A stretch of 47,996 nucleotides of DNA from an uncultured Lactobacillus sp. (GTDB taxonomy: Bacteria > Bacillota > Bacilli > Lactobacillales > Lactobacillaceae). Below, piece by piece: positions 8,558 to 15,858 of this stretch. The position numbers were made by a program, and so were the translations under genes. The DNA lies in contig NZ_CALVGT010000059.1 in assembly GCF_944327175.1 (NCBI RefSeq), positions 1 to 47,996 on the forward strand. The letters are read 5' to 3'. Under the pieces are notes generated by a model that was not told where the DNA came from, did no database searches, and saw only the letters and a program-made list of their open reading frames with translations. Positions within the stretch are counted from its first letter, which is position 1; the number at the start of each line of letters is the position of its first letter.

Positions 8558-9283
8558 ATGCCAGGAATCGGAACTATAATCAATGTCACCGCCATCATCT
8601 GTGGTGGCTTACTAGGCCTTAATTCTGGCCACTTACTAAAAGCCCGGGTGCAAGAAACATTAATGGTTGCCTGTGGACTGGGGACTATGTTCTTAGGAAT
8701 TGCCGGTACAATGGAAAAAATGTTACAGGTCAAGGCTGGTCATCTGACCAGCAACTCCAGTTTGATGATGATCCTGTCCTTGGCTATCGGTGGCCTGGTG
8801 GGAGAACTGCTTAATATTGAGGCCTATTTTGAATCTTTTTGCCACTTTCTCAAGCGCAAAACTGGAAACAGCAAAGACCCAGCCTTCACTACGGCTTTTG
8901 TCGATGCATCCCTGGTTGTGTGCATTGGTGCTATGGCGATTGTTGGCTCAATCAATGATGGGATTTATCATAAGCCAGATACCTTGATCGCTAAAGCGAT
9001 TCTCGACTTCGTTATTATCATGGTAATGACCAGTGCCAAAGGAAAGGGCTGCATCTTTTCCTTTGTGTCTGTCGGCCTTTTGCAAGGAAGCTTAACTTTA
9101 CTGGCTCACTATATCAAGCCAGTTATGACCACTGCTGCCTTAGCAAATATTTCCTTGGTCGGCTCTGTTTTGATTTTCTGCGTTGGGGTTAATCTGCTTT
9201 GGGATAAAAAAGTCCGGGTTGCCAACTTTTTACCAGCTTTTGTCGTCGCCTGGATTTTTGCCTTCTTGCCTGTGATTGGCTAA
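8558..9283 (+). CDS. DUF554 family membrane protein (YqgA/YdfK-like)
   Basis: About 241 residues, strongly hydrophobic, with roughly six membrane segments. The N-terminus MPGIGTIINVTAIICGGLLG and the motif CIGAMAIVGSINDG are typical of DUF554 proteins, a family of unknown transport or regulatory role in the cell membrane. ATG 8558 is preferred over the TTG 18 nt upstream because GAGGTG sits at the right distance before it. A -10-like TATACT lies only 20 nt before the ATG, so the leader would be very short. The gene looks intact. Confidence 0.85.
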   Translation: MPGIGTIINVTAIICGGLLGLNSGHLLKARVQETLMVACGLGTMFLGIAGTMEKMLQVKAGHLTSNSSLMMILSLAIGGLVGELLNIEAYFESFCHFLKRKTGNSKDPAFTTAFVDASLVVCIGAMAIVGSINDGIYHKPDTLIAKAILDFVIIMVMTSAKGKGCIFSFVSVGLLQGSLTLLAHYIKPVMTTAALANISLVGSVLIFCVGVNLLWDKKVRVANFLPAFVVAWIFAFLPVIG

Positions 9284-9302
9284 TAAGTTCGGACAAGACA
9301 TG

Positions 9303-9552
9303 TCCTTCCGCTTCGGCGGAGATGATTTTTTAGAAATCGCCTTGGACGAACCGTTAGACCAGGTCCAGGAAAAGTGCGATCAATTGCTTTTGAACCTGAA
9401 AAAAGCAAGGCTACTATATATCGCTGGGGATCAAGCAAGAGAAAGCTGACCACGTGAACATCAGCGACCTGCTCTACTAAGCAGACAAGGCCATGCGGAA
9501 ATCCAAAGAGGAATTCTACAAGAAAGCAGAGAACGACCACCGGGCCCGGTGA
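9303..9552 (+). pseudogene. Relic of a GGDEF-domain protein (diguanylate cyclase-like)
   Basis: One frame reads FRFGGDDFLEIALDEP and a helical stretch; after a frameshift the text continues SLGIKQEKADHVN, ISDLLY, stop, ADKAMRKSKEEFYKKAEN. These are the active-site loop (GGDDF in place of GG[DE]EF) and the C-terminal end (S-x-G-x-x-x ... A-D-x-A-M-x-x-x-K) of a GGDEF domain. The N-terminal part is missing. It lies directly after the DUF554 gene and ends next to a shared terminator. Confidence 0.7.
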
Positions 9553-9589
9553 AACTTCCATTTTACATATCTCTGTTATGACTACAGAC

Positions 9590-9615
9590 AAAAAGCCGGT
9601 ATTAACCGGCTTTTT
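9590..9615. terminator. Bidirectional terminator between GGDEF and MATE relics
   Basis: The sequence AAAAAGCCGGT, ATT, AACCGGCTTTTT forms a perfect GC-rich stem with A/T tracts on both sides. Confidence 0.85.
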
Positions 9616-9790
9616 CTGTTGCTTCCAAGTGTTTCATTTCTTTAATAACGAAGATGGTTGACCCTAAGACGCAGATGATTCTGGCTCCCAGGTAGCGGCC
9701 AATGATGGCCATGTCAATGACGCTGTAGAGCTGCTGGACAAAAAGCTTGCTGATCATCGGGAGGCTGTAGGACCAGACTTTCTTTTTCAA
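9602..9790 (-). pseudogene. MATE efflux pump, internal deletion
   Basis: This 62-codon ORF joins the N-terminus of a MATE family drug/sodium antiporter (MKKKVWSYSLPMISKLFVQQ and then VIDMAIIGRYLGA) directly to a short C-terminal tail (VIKEMKHLEATEKAG). Normal length is about 450 residues. A large in-frame deletion has removed almost all transmembrane helices, so no transport is possible. It is divergent from the MerR-type relic, a layout usual for an efflux pump and its regulator. Confidence 0.7.
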
Positions 9791-9829
9791 TTCTTCTGTT
9801 ATATTTTACCTACTTTCAAATTGCATACC

Positions 9830-9858
9830 TTTAGGGTAAACTATGTCCTAAGGGAACA
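9830..9858. promoter_or_regulatory. Dyad between MATE and MerR relics
   Basis: CCTTTAGG and CCTAAGGG form an imperfect inverted repeat (7 of 8) around 11 bp in the space between the two divergent relics. MerR-type regulators bind such dyads between widely spaced promoter elements. The promoter hexamers could not be placed with confidence. Confidence 0.4.
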
Positions 9859-9903
9859 GTCAAGAGCTGAGGAATTTTTGCAAAGAAAAATGACGAAACT
9901 GGC

Positions 9904-10549
9904 ATGGACGAGGAATTGGTCAAGACCGGTAATTTTGCCAAAATGTGCTCTGTCACTAAGAAGGCACTTTACATATATAAGACGAAAGGACTTTTGAAGC
10001 CGGCGGTCGTCAAAGATATGGCTACCGCTATTATCGCCTAGAACAAGTTGACCAGGTTGCAACGATTCGCTTGCTGGAAAAAATGGGCAGCAGTCTGCAG
10101 GAGGTCGGGTACTTTTTTGCCTTAAAGGATTTGGCCGACCGGCAAAAATATCTGGTTAAGCAGCAGGAGGCTGTTGCAAAAGAGATTGCTGAGCTGGAGA
10201 AGATCAAGTCTAGTGACCAGAGAATCAGTGATTTAAAACAGACCGGTTTTAAAAAAATGACGGTTGAGACTTGTCTGGAAGAATACCTGGAAGTCAGTCC
10301 CTTTAGACATGGCGTTTCTTTAAATTTAAATCCAATCAACTTTGGAGCCAGAAAGTGGCAGGGGAATACGCCTGCTTTTACCAGGAAATGAAGAATGACG
10401 AAGTTGCTAGAAACGGGCTGCAGGCACTAGATTTTTTGAAAAGCGCGGCAAAAGTTGTCCCGCCTTTTTACCAGGAAGACTTCAGCAGTTCTGTTTTAGG
10501 TCATGACGGATCGGTGATCATCAAGTATTCGGCCAAGCTGGATTTGTGA
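9904..10549 (+). pseudogene. MerR family regulator, two frameshifts
   Basis: The first frame gives the HTH region (KTGNFAKMCSVTKKALYIY, then KGLLKPAVVKD). A frameshift near 10010-10015 moves into YGYRYYRLEQVDQVATIRLL, a typical MerR wing and helix. A coiled region follows (KYLVKQQEAVAKEIAELEKI), and the effector domain shifts frame again near 10350 before ending SVIIKYSAKLDL. A restored protein would be about 210 residues. Multidrug-sensing MerR proteins that control MATE pumps have this build. The partner pump alongside is also dead. Confidence 0.75.
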
Positions 10550-10560
10550 AGCAAGTAAGT

Positions 10561-10602
10561 AGCATCCCTGCAGATTTTTGCGTGAGGGGATGCTGCTTTT
10601 TT
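10561..10602 (+). terminator. Terminator after the MerR relic
   Basis: AGCATCCC pairs with GGGATGCT across an 18-nt loop, followed by GCTTTTTT. The GCATCCC/GGGATGC stem recurs in two other terminators of this window. Confidence 0.8.
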
Positions 10603-10632
10603 AGTTTAAAGTTTGCTTGACTTCTTTTTGAC

Positions 10633-10688
10633 CTCATTTGCGGGAAAAAGGGCAAGTAATCATCTCTATAAATTTGGGCGCAAATGAG
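10633..10688. repeat. 10-bp inverted repeat in recombinase upstream region
   Basis: CTCATTTGCG (10633-10642) and CGCAAATGAG (10679-10688) are perfect inverted copies 36 bp apart. There is no T-tract, so this is not an obvious terminator. The ~270-bp stretch 10603-10874 contains no gene. Confidence 0.6.
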
Positions 10689-10730
10689 AGCTTTTCTCAG
10701 CAGTTTAAGCAAAAAATCTTCGTTTTACCT

Positions 10731-10851
10731 AATGCGTAGAAATAAGCATTTTTACGCATTCAAATCTTGATTAGTTAGGACGGAATTTTGGACAATTTTC
10801 CCGCTTCAATGCACCATTATGATAGAATGAATAAATAAAGACGCATTCAAA
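10731..10851. repeat. ACGCATTCAAA repeats before the recombinase gene
   Basis: AATGCGTA (10731-10738) and TACGCATT (10753-10760) are inverted copies around 14 bp. The second is extended to ACGCATTCAAA (10754-10764), and this 11-mer recurs as a direct repeat at 10841-10851, just before the ribosome binding site of the recombinase. Three related half-sites near a recombinase gene suggest binding sites for the recombinase or an autoregulator. Confidence 0.55.
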
Positions 10852-10874
10852 GAGGGGAGGATTTTAACAGCAAA

Positions 10875-11516
10875 ATGGGCAGAAAAGTCAAAAAAACCGA
10901 GAGCAGCAGAAATATCCGGCCGCTGAAAACTGCTAAGGAAATCAATGCCATGAAACGGGCCCTGCAATTTGGGACAGGAACAGTAACTGGGCAAAACAGG
11001 AACGGCTTGCGGAATGCCATGATTTTCGTCTTTGGGATCAACACGGGTCTCCGGATCTCCGACATTGTCAAGGCCAAGGTCTCAGACATTGAGGACGGGG
11101 AATGGTATAACCTAGTTGAAACCAAGACCCACAAGAACCGGCATGCCTACATTGGCAATATCAGCCGGGACTTGGAAAATTATATTGAGCAGATGCAGCT
11201 GAAGCCAAGTGACTGGCTCTTTCCTTCTAGAAAAGGGGAGGGGCATATTGAAGGAAAGTCATTCTATAAAGATTTGAAGCGGGCCGCCCGGCAGTGCGAG
11301 ATTGATCCCAACACTGTTGGTACCCACACCTTGAGAAAGACTTTTGGCTATCACTACATCAAGAGCGCGACGACACCAGCAGGTGATCCAGATCCCCGGG
11401 CCCTGTATAAGCTACAGAAGATGCTAAACCACAGCAGCCCAACCACCACCTTGCGCTACATTGGCCTAGAAGACGAAAGCATGGAGGAAGATCTGAAATC
11501 TTTCCGCTTAGGGTAA
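10875..11516 (+). CDS. Solitary tyrosine recombinase (catalytic domain only)
   Basis: The 213-residue protein matches the catalytic domain of phage integrase/XerC-type recombinases. It has the catalytic Arg in INTGLRISDI, a Lys in the ETKTHKNRHAYIG hairpin, H-x-x-R in THTLRKTFGYHY, His in LNHSSPTTTLRYIG, and the Tyr nucleophile in that same segment. The usual N-terminal arm or SAM-like DNA-binding domain is missing; only about 30 residues precede the catalytic fold. ATG 10875 lies 14 nt after GGGGAGG, a long gap, but no nearer in-frame start exists. No phage, plasmid or att duplication is seen around it. Inverted and direct repeats lie just upstream. It looks intact. Confidence 0.85.
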   Translation: MGRKVKKTESSRNIRPLKTAKEINAMKRALQFGTGTVTGQNRNGLRNAMIFVFGINTGLRISDIVKAKVSDIEDGEWYNLVETKTHKNRHAYIGNISRDLENYIEQMQLKPSDWLFPSRKGEGHIEGKSFYKDLKRAARQCEIDPNTVGTHTLRKTFGYHYIKSATTPAGDPDPRALYKLQKMLNHSSPTTTLRYIGLEDESMEEDLKSFRLG

Positions 11517-11583
11517 AAAGCAAGAATTTACCAAATCGCATTCTGTTGCATTTAAACGTGCAGTTAACCATCTTTGGATATTT

Positions 11584-11604
11584 GAGAGCGATAGAATCGC
11601 TCTC
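11584..11604. terminator. Probable terminator of the recombinase gene
   Basis: A perfect 9-bp stem, GAGAGCGAT, AGA, ATCGCTCTC, lies 67 nt past the stop. The T-tract is weak. Confidence 0.55.
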
Positions 11605-11675
11605 TCAGCACGCTGCTTTTGTATAAAAGTAAAACTACATAACTTAGTTTATGTAAAGTTTAATGATAAAAAATA

Positions 11676-11707
11676 ATCCCGGTCTCAGCAGTTGTGAGAT
11701 CGGGATT
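11676..11707 (-). terminator. Terminator of the GNAT gene
   Basis: A 12-bp stem, ATCCCGGTCTCA / TGAGATCGGGAT, with one G-U pair, a 7-nt loop and A/T tracts on both sides. Confidence 0.8.
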
Positions 11708-11713
11708 TTTAGC

Positions 11714-12184
11714 TTACAAGATATATTCCATGGTTGTTTCTTTAGTCTTTAAACCATTTTTCTCATAAAAGCGAATTGCTGAATCATTTCCTGCCCACAC
11801 ATTGAGGGTAAGCTCATAGCAGCCCAATCTTTTCGCTTCTTGTTTGACAAAATTGAGTAAAGCCTTGCCAACCCCTTGTGAGCGGGCTGAGCTGTCAACG
11901 CATAGGTCGTCAATAAACAAAGATTTAAACTGAACCATATTTGTTGAGAAAGGCTGCTCTTGCAGTTGGGTAAAGGCGTAACCCAATACTTCATCATTCT
12001 CATCAACAGCCACATAGACTGGCTTTTGATTGTCATTTAGAATTTCAGTTAGTTCCTCAGCAGTATACTTGGTCGTTCCTGGAATAAAAATGTCTGGGCG
12101 AATAGCTGCATGGATTTCCAGTACCTCACCCAGTAACTTTGAAATTGCAGGGATATCTTTGCCTTGTGCACGTCGTATTTTCAT
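11714..12184 (-). CDS. GNAT family N-acetyltransferase
   Basis: About 156 residues, beginning MKIRRAQGKDIPAISKLL. Acetyl-CoA binding motif A is visible as LCVDSSARSQGVGKALLNFV, and the C-terminal part NDSAIRFYEKNGLKTKETTM is the usual motif B region. Start 12184 is chosen because GAGGTAGC precedes it and it gives the family's usual first strand; a longer reading adds 18 unlikely residues. The substrate cannot be predicted. It is a single gene with its own terminator. Confidence 0.85.
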   Translation of the reverse strand: MKIRRAQGKDIPAISKLLGEVLEIHAAIRPDIFIPGTTKYTAEELTEILNDNQKPVYVAVDENDEVLGYAFTQLQEQPFSTNMVQFKSLFIDDLCVDSSARSQGVGKALLNFVKQEAKRLGCYELTLNVWAGNDSAIRFYEKNGLKTKETTMEYIL

Positions 12185-12350
12185 AATAGCTACCTCACAA
12201 TGATCTTTTACGACCATTCTACCATGTGTACGTAACATTTTCGCTACAACTCAGCGGCGTATTTTTGCATCTTACCAAGATTTAACCCAAGAAAATGCTA
12301 GTAGCTGTAAAATTGACTCAGAAATATAAATAGAAAGCGGTGGTAAAGCA

Positions 12351-13265
12351 ATGAATAACGCTATTGAAGTTAAGAACCTTTCTAAGTCCTATGGCAACTT
12401 GAAAGTTGTCAATGACATCTCCTTTACTGTTCGTGAAGGCGAGCTTTTCGCCTTCCTTGGCCCAAATGGAGCCGGCAAGTCAACAACGGTCGACTGTCTA
12501 TCAACTTTGACCAAGTTCGATTCTGGCGAGATCAAGCTAGCCGGGATCGATATGAAGTCTCAAGCCCAAGCGATCAAGCAGAAGATCGGAATTGTTTTTC
12601 AAGAAGGACTGCTGGATAAGCGGCTTACAGTACTTGAGAACTTAACTCTTCGTGCAGGCTTTTACTATCACAGCAAAGCAGAGGTAAAAGCAGCTGTTGC
12701 CCGGGCAAGCGAATATACGGAGATTGAAGATCTGCTTAAGCAGCAATACGGAAAATTGTCCGGAGGACAGAGGCGGCGGGTGGATATCGCCAGAGCGCTC
12801 TTAAATACGCCGAAAATCCTTTTCCTAGATGAACCAACGACGGGTCTTGATCCACAAACCAGGCAACACATCTGGGAGACAATCCGGCGCTTGCAAAAAG
12901 AGCAGGGGATGACCATCTTTTTGACGACGCACTATATGGCAGAAGCTGCTGCGGCTGACTATGTGGTAATACTGGATCACGGGAAGATTGTCGCTGAAGG
13001 CAGTCCGATCAGCTTGAAAGAGCGCTATAGCTATGACCGGCTGAAGCTGTATCCTAAGGCAGGAAATAATCTGGATAACATGCTGACTGCTCTTTCGCTC
13101 AAGTGGGATAAGGTAGCAGACTACTATGAAGTTGAATTAACGAATACCATGGATGCCATCGATATCGTAGAAGGAATTAGGGACCGGCTGCAAAGTTTTG
13201 AAGTCCTGCACGGAACGATGGATGACGTCTTCTTGAACATTACAGGGAGGAGGCTAAGAGAATGA
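12351..13265 (+). CDS. ABC-2 type exporter ATPase (DrrA-like)
   Basis: The 304-residue ATP-binding subunit has Walker A GPNGAGKST, signature LSGGQRRRVDIARAL, Walker B ILFLDEPTTGLDP and the H-loop LTTHYMAEA. The C-terminal ~80 residues (after about 220) match the extension seen in daunorubicin/multidrug-type DrrA ATPases. Its stop overlaps the next gene's ATG by 4 nt, so the pair is one operon forming a drug, lipid or peptide exporter at the membrane. The substrate is unknown. It is intact. Confidence 0.92.
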   Translation: MNNAIEVKNLSKSYGNLKVVNDISFTVREGELFAFLGPNGAGKSTTVDCLSTLTKFDSGEIKLAGIDMKSQAQAIKQKIGIVFQEGLLDKRLTVLENLTLRAGFYYHSKAEVKAAVARASEYTEIEDLLKQQYGKLSGGQRRRVDIARALLNTPKILFLDEPTTGLDPQTRQHIWETIRRLQKEQGMTIFLTTHYMAEAAAADYVVILDHGKIVAEGSPISLKERYSYDRLKLYPKAGNNLDNMLTALSLKWDKVADYYEVELTNTMDAIDIVEGIRDRLQSFEVLHGTMDDVFLNITGRRLRE

Positions 13266-14122
13266 GCGCGATGGTCAAAAGAAATCTCAAGATTTACTTT
13301 AGAGACAAAGCTTCGGTTTTCTTCTCAATGCTGAGCGTCATTATTATTTTTGCCCTCTATATCTTATTTATTGGTGACTCGGTGAACAGCGGATTAAAGT
13401 TTCTGCCACATCCCAATCGTTTGATGCGGGCTTGGATGCTAGCGGGGATGCTGGCTTCGGCGTCGATCACGACCAGTTTAGGAGCATATGGGGTAATGAT
13501 CAGCGACCGGGAGAATAAAGCGATTAAGGACTTTTACTCATCTCCGATCAGCAGAAGACAGGTCGCGGGCGGCTATATCGTGACCGGCTTCATCATCAGC
13601 ATCATCATGTCCATTTTTACCTTAATTTTCGGGGAAATCTACCTGGGCTTGTCCGGCGGAGCAGTACTGGATATAGAGACTTTACTAAAGTTATTTGGTG
13701 TAATTGTCTTGTCAGCCTTTGCTTCATCGGCGATTGCTTCCTTCATAATTTCTTTTTTGAAGACCAACAGCTCCTATTCTGCCGCCAGCTCGATTGTCGG
13801 AACTCTGATCGGCTTTTTGGTCGGGGCATATATTCCAATTGGGAGTCTGCCAGACAACGTTCAATGGCTGGTCAAGTATTTCCCATGTGCTCACTCAGCA
13901 GTACTTTACCGGCAATTGTTGATGAAAGCAGCGATTAAGGAGAATTTTGCCAAGCAGCCGGCAAGTGTATTAAAAGAAATCAAGGAAATGTTCGGGATTG
14001 TCTTCGTCTATGATGGCCATACCGCCCCAGCTTGGGTGTCAGTAGTTGTCCTGTTGCTTACTGGAATAGTCTTCTATTCACTGGCAGTTTTAGTAATAAC
14101 CCGGAAACAAAATGAAATCTAA
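13262..14122 (+). CDS. ABC-2 type exporter permease (DrrB-like)
   Basis: The 286-residue membrane subunit has about six hydrophobic segments. It starts MSAMVKRNLKIYFRDKASVF, the usual cytoplasmic amphipathic start of ABC-2 permeases, and contains the conserved cytoplasmic loop SDRENKAIKDFYSSPISR. It works with the ATPase encoded immediately upstream through the 4-nt overlap. It appears intact, ending just before a terminator. Confidence 0.9.
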   Translation: MSAMVKRNLKIYFRDKASVFFSMLSVIIIFALYILFIGDSVNSGLKFLPHPNRLMRAWMLAGMLASASITTSLGAYGVMISDRENKAIKDFYSSPISRRQVAGGYIVTGFIISIIMSIFTLIFGEIYLGLSGGAVLDIETLLKLFGVIVLSAFASSAIASFIISFLKTNSSYSAASSIVGTLIGFLVGAYIPIGSLPDNVQWLVKYFPCAHSAVLYRQLLMKAAIKENFAKQPASVLKEIKEMFGIVFVYDGHTAPAWVSVVVLLLTGIVFYSLAVLVITRKQNEI

Positions 14123-14154
14123 ATACAATTTAACATAATTTTAGATATGGAGAA

Positions 14155-14181
14155 CCACATACGGTTGTATGCGGCTTTTTT
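14155..14181 (+). terminator. Terminator of the DrrAB-like operon
   Basis: CCACATAC, GGTT, GTATGCGG forms a stem with one mismatch, followed by CTTTTTT. Confidence 0.75.
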
Positions 14182-14281
14182 GCTTAAAGCCTTTTTATTG
14201 ACGGATTTTAGGGATATGATCAAGTTGGATGTTTAAGTTAGGAAAGGTGAATAACTTGAGAAGAAATAACAGGAGAATATC

Positions 14282-14680
14282 ATGACCAAAGCAAAAGTAG
14301 CTTTTATTTGCACCCATAATTCCTGCCGCAGTCAAATTGCAGAAGCCTTAGGCAAAAAGTTGGCCGGAGATGTCTTTGAATCCTATTCAGCCGGCACGGA
14401 CTTAAAAGATCGGATCAATCCCAACGCGGTTCGGCTGATCAAAGAGCATTATGGCATCGATATGCTGGCAAATGGTCAAAAGCCTAAGACACTCGCTGAC
14501 CTGCCAAACGTTGATTACGTAGTCACCATGGGATGCGGAGTACGCTGCCCTTACTTGCCTGCTAAAAAGCGGGTAGACTGGGGACTCGAGGATCCAACGG
14601 GCCAGGATGATGAGGCCTTTATGCAGGTGATTAAAGAAATCGAAGATAAGGTTCTCAAGCTGAAACAGGAGTTGAGTTAA
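14282..14680 (+). CDS. ArsC-type arsenate reductase / low-molecular-weight phosphatase
   Basis: The 132-residue protein has the CX5R phosphate loop at Cys10 (FICTHNSCRSQIAEALG), the segment TMGCGVRCPYLP giving Cys85 and Cys89, and the W-x-L-x-DP motif (VDWGLEDPTG). This is the thioredoxin-coupled ArsC/LMW-PTP family, in which three cysteines relay electrons to reduce arsenate to arsenite. A phosphatase role is also possible. No arsenite pump or ArsR regulator gene is adjacent. Start ATG 14282 follows CAGGAGA at good distance. It is intact. Confidence 0.85.
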   Translation: MTKAKVAFICTHNSCRSQIAEALGKKLAGDVFESYSAGTDLKDRINPNAVRLIKEHYGIDMLANGQKPKTLADLPNVDYVVTMGCGVRCPYLPAKKRVDWGLEDPTGQDDEAFMQVIKEIEDKVLKLKQELS

Positions 14681-14731
14681 TCATGGTAGATAATGATGAC
14701 AAGTTTTTAACAAAGTTACTCTCTTGACTCA

Positions 14732-14897
14732 CAGAAGCCAGACCACATCCGTGACAAGTTCAATATCTTTGACTTGCAGCTGACTGACGAAGAAATGACT
14801 GGAATTGCCAAGCTGGAAAAAGAGCACTCCATACTACAAAGCAACCCCGGAATTGTTGGTAAGATATGCTTCAACTCCGCTGGGTGAAGATTTGTAA
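14732..14897 (+). pseudogene. C-terminal fragment of an aldo/keto reductase
   Basis: The text KPDHIRDKFNIFDLQLTDEE and a following IAKLEKEHS segment, then after a one-base frameshift YYKATPELLVRYASTPLGED and L-stop, is the normal end of aldo/keto reductases. The TIM barrel and catalytic tetrad are absent. It follows arsC without a promoter. Confidence 0.75.
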
Positions 14898-14928
14898 AGC
14901 ACCCAAACAACTCTGCCATTTATGCCGA

Positions 14929-14972
14929 AACAGGCGAAGCTTTCTATCAAAGAAAAGTTTCGCCTGTTTTTT
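14929..14972 (+). terminator. Terminator after the aldo/keto reductase fragment
   Basis: AACAGGCGAA pairs with TTCGCCTGTT across a 20-nt loop that has its own short pairing, followed by a run of T. Confidence 0.8.
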
Positions 14973-15006
14973 GTTACAACTTTTTTATAAATCGCTAAAA
15001 TTCCTA

Positions 15007-15060
15007 TTGACGATTCTAAAAGACTTCAGTATTATTTAGTGTATCACAACAGTAATACAC
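15007..15060 (+). promoter_or_regulatory. Promoter and operator-like dyad of the BceAB-like operon
   Basis: TTGACG (15007-15012), a 17-bp spacer and TATTAT (15030-15035) make a good promoter. The inverted repeat GTGTAT-N10-ATACAC (15039-15060) covers the predicted transcription start, where a repressor would block initiation. The dyad resembles operators of GntR-type regulators, but no regulator gene is adjacent. Confidence 0.65.
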
Positions 15061-15083
15061 CGATACGATTTAGGGGGGTAAAT

Positions 15084-15836
15084 ATGGAAAAAGTGATGAC
15101 TGTCAACAACGTTACGAAGACTTACGGTAAGAAAGGGGAGAAGCAGTTCCAGGCCTTAAAGGGCGTGTCTCTTAGCGTGGACAAGGGCGAATTCGTCGCT
15201 ATCATGGGGACTTCCGGGTCTGGTAAGACTACTCTTTTAAACATCATGTCGACCTTGGACAAGCCAAGTAGCGGCGAGGTTACGATCAATGGTAAAAACA
15301 TTGCCAAGCTGAAGAAGAACCAGATGGCCGACTTCCGGGCTAAAGAAATTGGCTTTATCTTCCAGGACTTCAACCTCTTGGACAACCTAACCGCTAGAGA
15401 AAACATTGCCCTGCCTTTGTCTTTACAAGGGGTAAAAAGCTCAGAAATCGATTCTAAGGTCGATAAGATCGCCGCCAAGCTCAACATCAGCGAAGTCTTG
15501 GAAAAATACCCGGCAGCCATCTCCGGTGGGCAGAAGCAAAGAGTTGCTGCTGCCAGGGCTTTAGTTCATGAACCAGCAATCTTGATGGCGGACGAGCCAA
15601 CTGGGGCGCTTGACTCCAAGTCTTCCAGAGCCTTGCTGGATACGATGGAGCTGCTTAATGAGAAGGACCAGGTTTCAATCTTGATGGTCACTCACGACCC
15701 GTTCTCAGCATCATTTGCTGACCGGATCCTCTTTATTAGGGACGGCTTGATTGATGAAGAGATCAAGCGCGGAGGTATGAAGCGGCAGGACTTTTACAAG
15801 AAGCTGATCAGCCAGCTCAGCGAAAATGCCGACTAG
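15084..15836 (+). CDS. ABC transporter ATPase, BceA/peptide-resistance type
   Basis: The 250-residue MacB/BceA-type ATPase has Walker A MGTSGSGKTTLLN, signature ISGGQKQRVAAARALV and Walker B ILMADEPTGALDS. It begins MEKVMTVNNVTKTYGKKGEK behind a strong GGGGGG ribosome site at 15084; an upstream GTG would fall in the operator dyad. It partners with the FtsX-type permease 22 nt downstream. Systems of this type pump or release peptide antibiotics such as bacitracin from their cell-wall targets. The usual two-component regulator genes are not next to it. Confidence 0.9.
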   Translation: MEKVMTVNNVTKTYGKKGEKQFQALKGVSLSVDKGEFVAIMGTSGSGKTTLLNIMSTLDKPSSGEVTINGKNIAKLKKNQMADFRAKEIGFIFQDFNLLDNLTARENIALPLSLQGVKSSEIDSKVDKIAAKLNISEVLEKYPAAISGGQKQRVAAARALVHEPAILMADEPTGALDSKSSRALLDTMELLNEKDQVSILMVTHDPFSASFADRILFIRDGLIDEEIKRGGMKRQDFYKKLISQLSENAD

Positions 15837-15858
15837 TTGAGTAAAGAAAGGGATTAAC

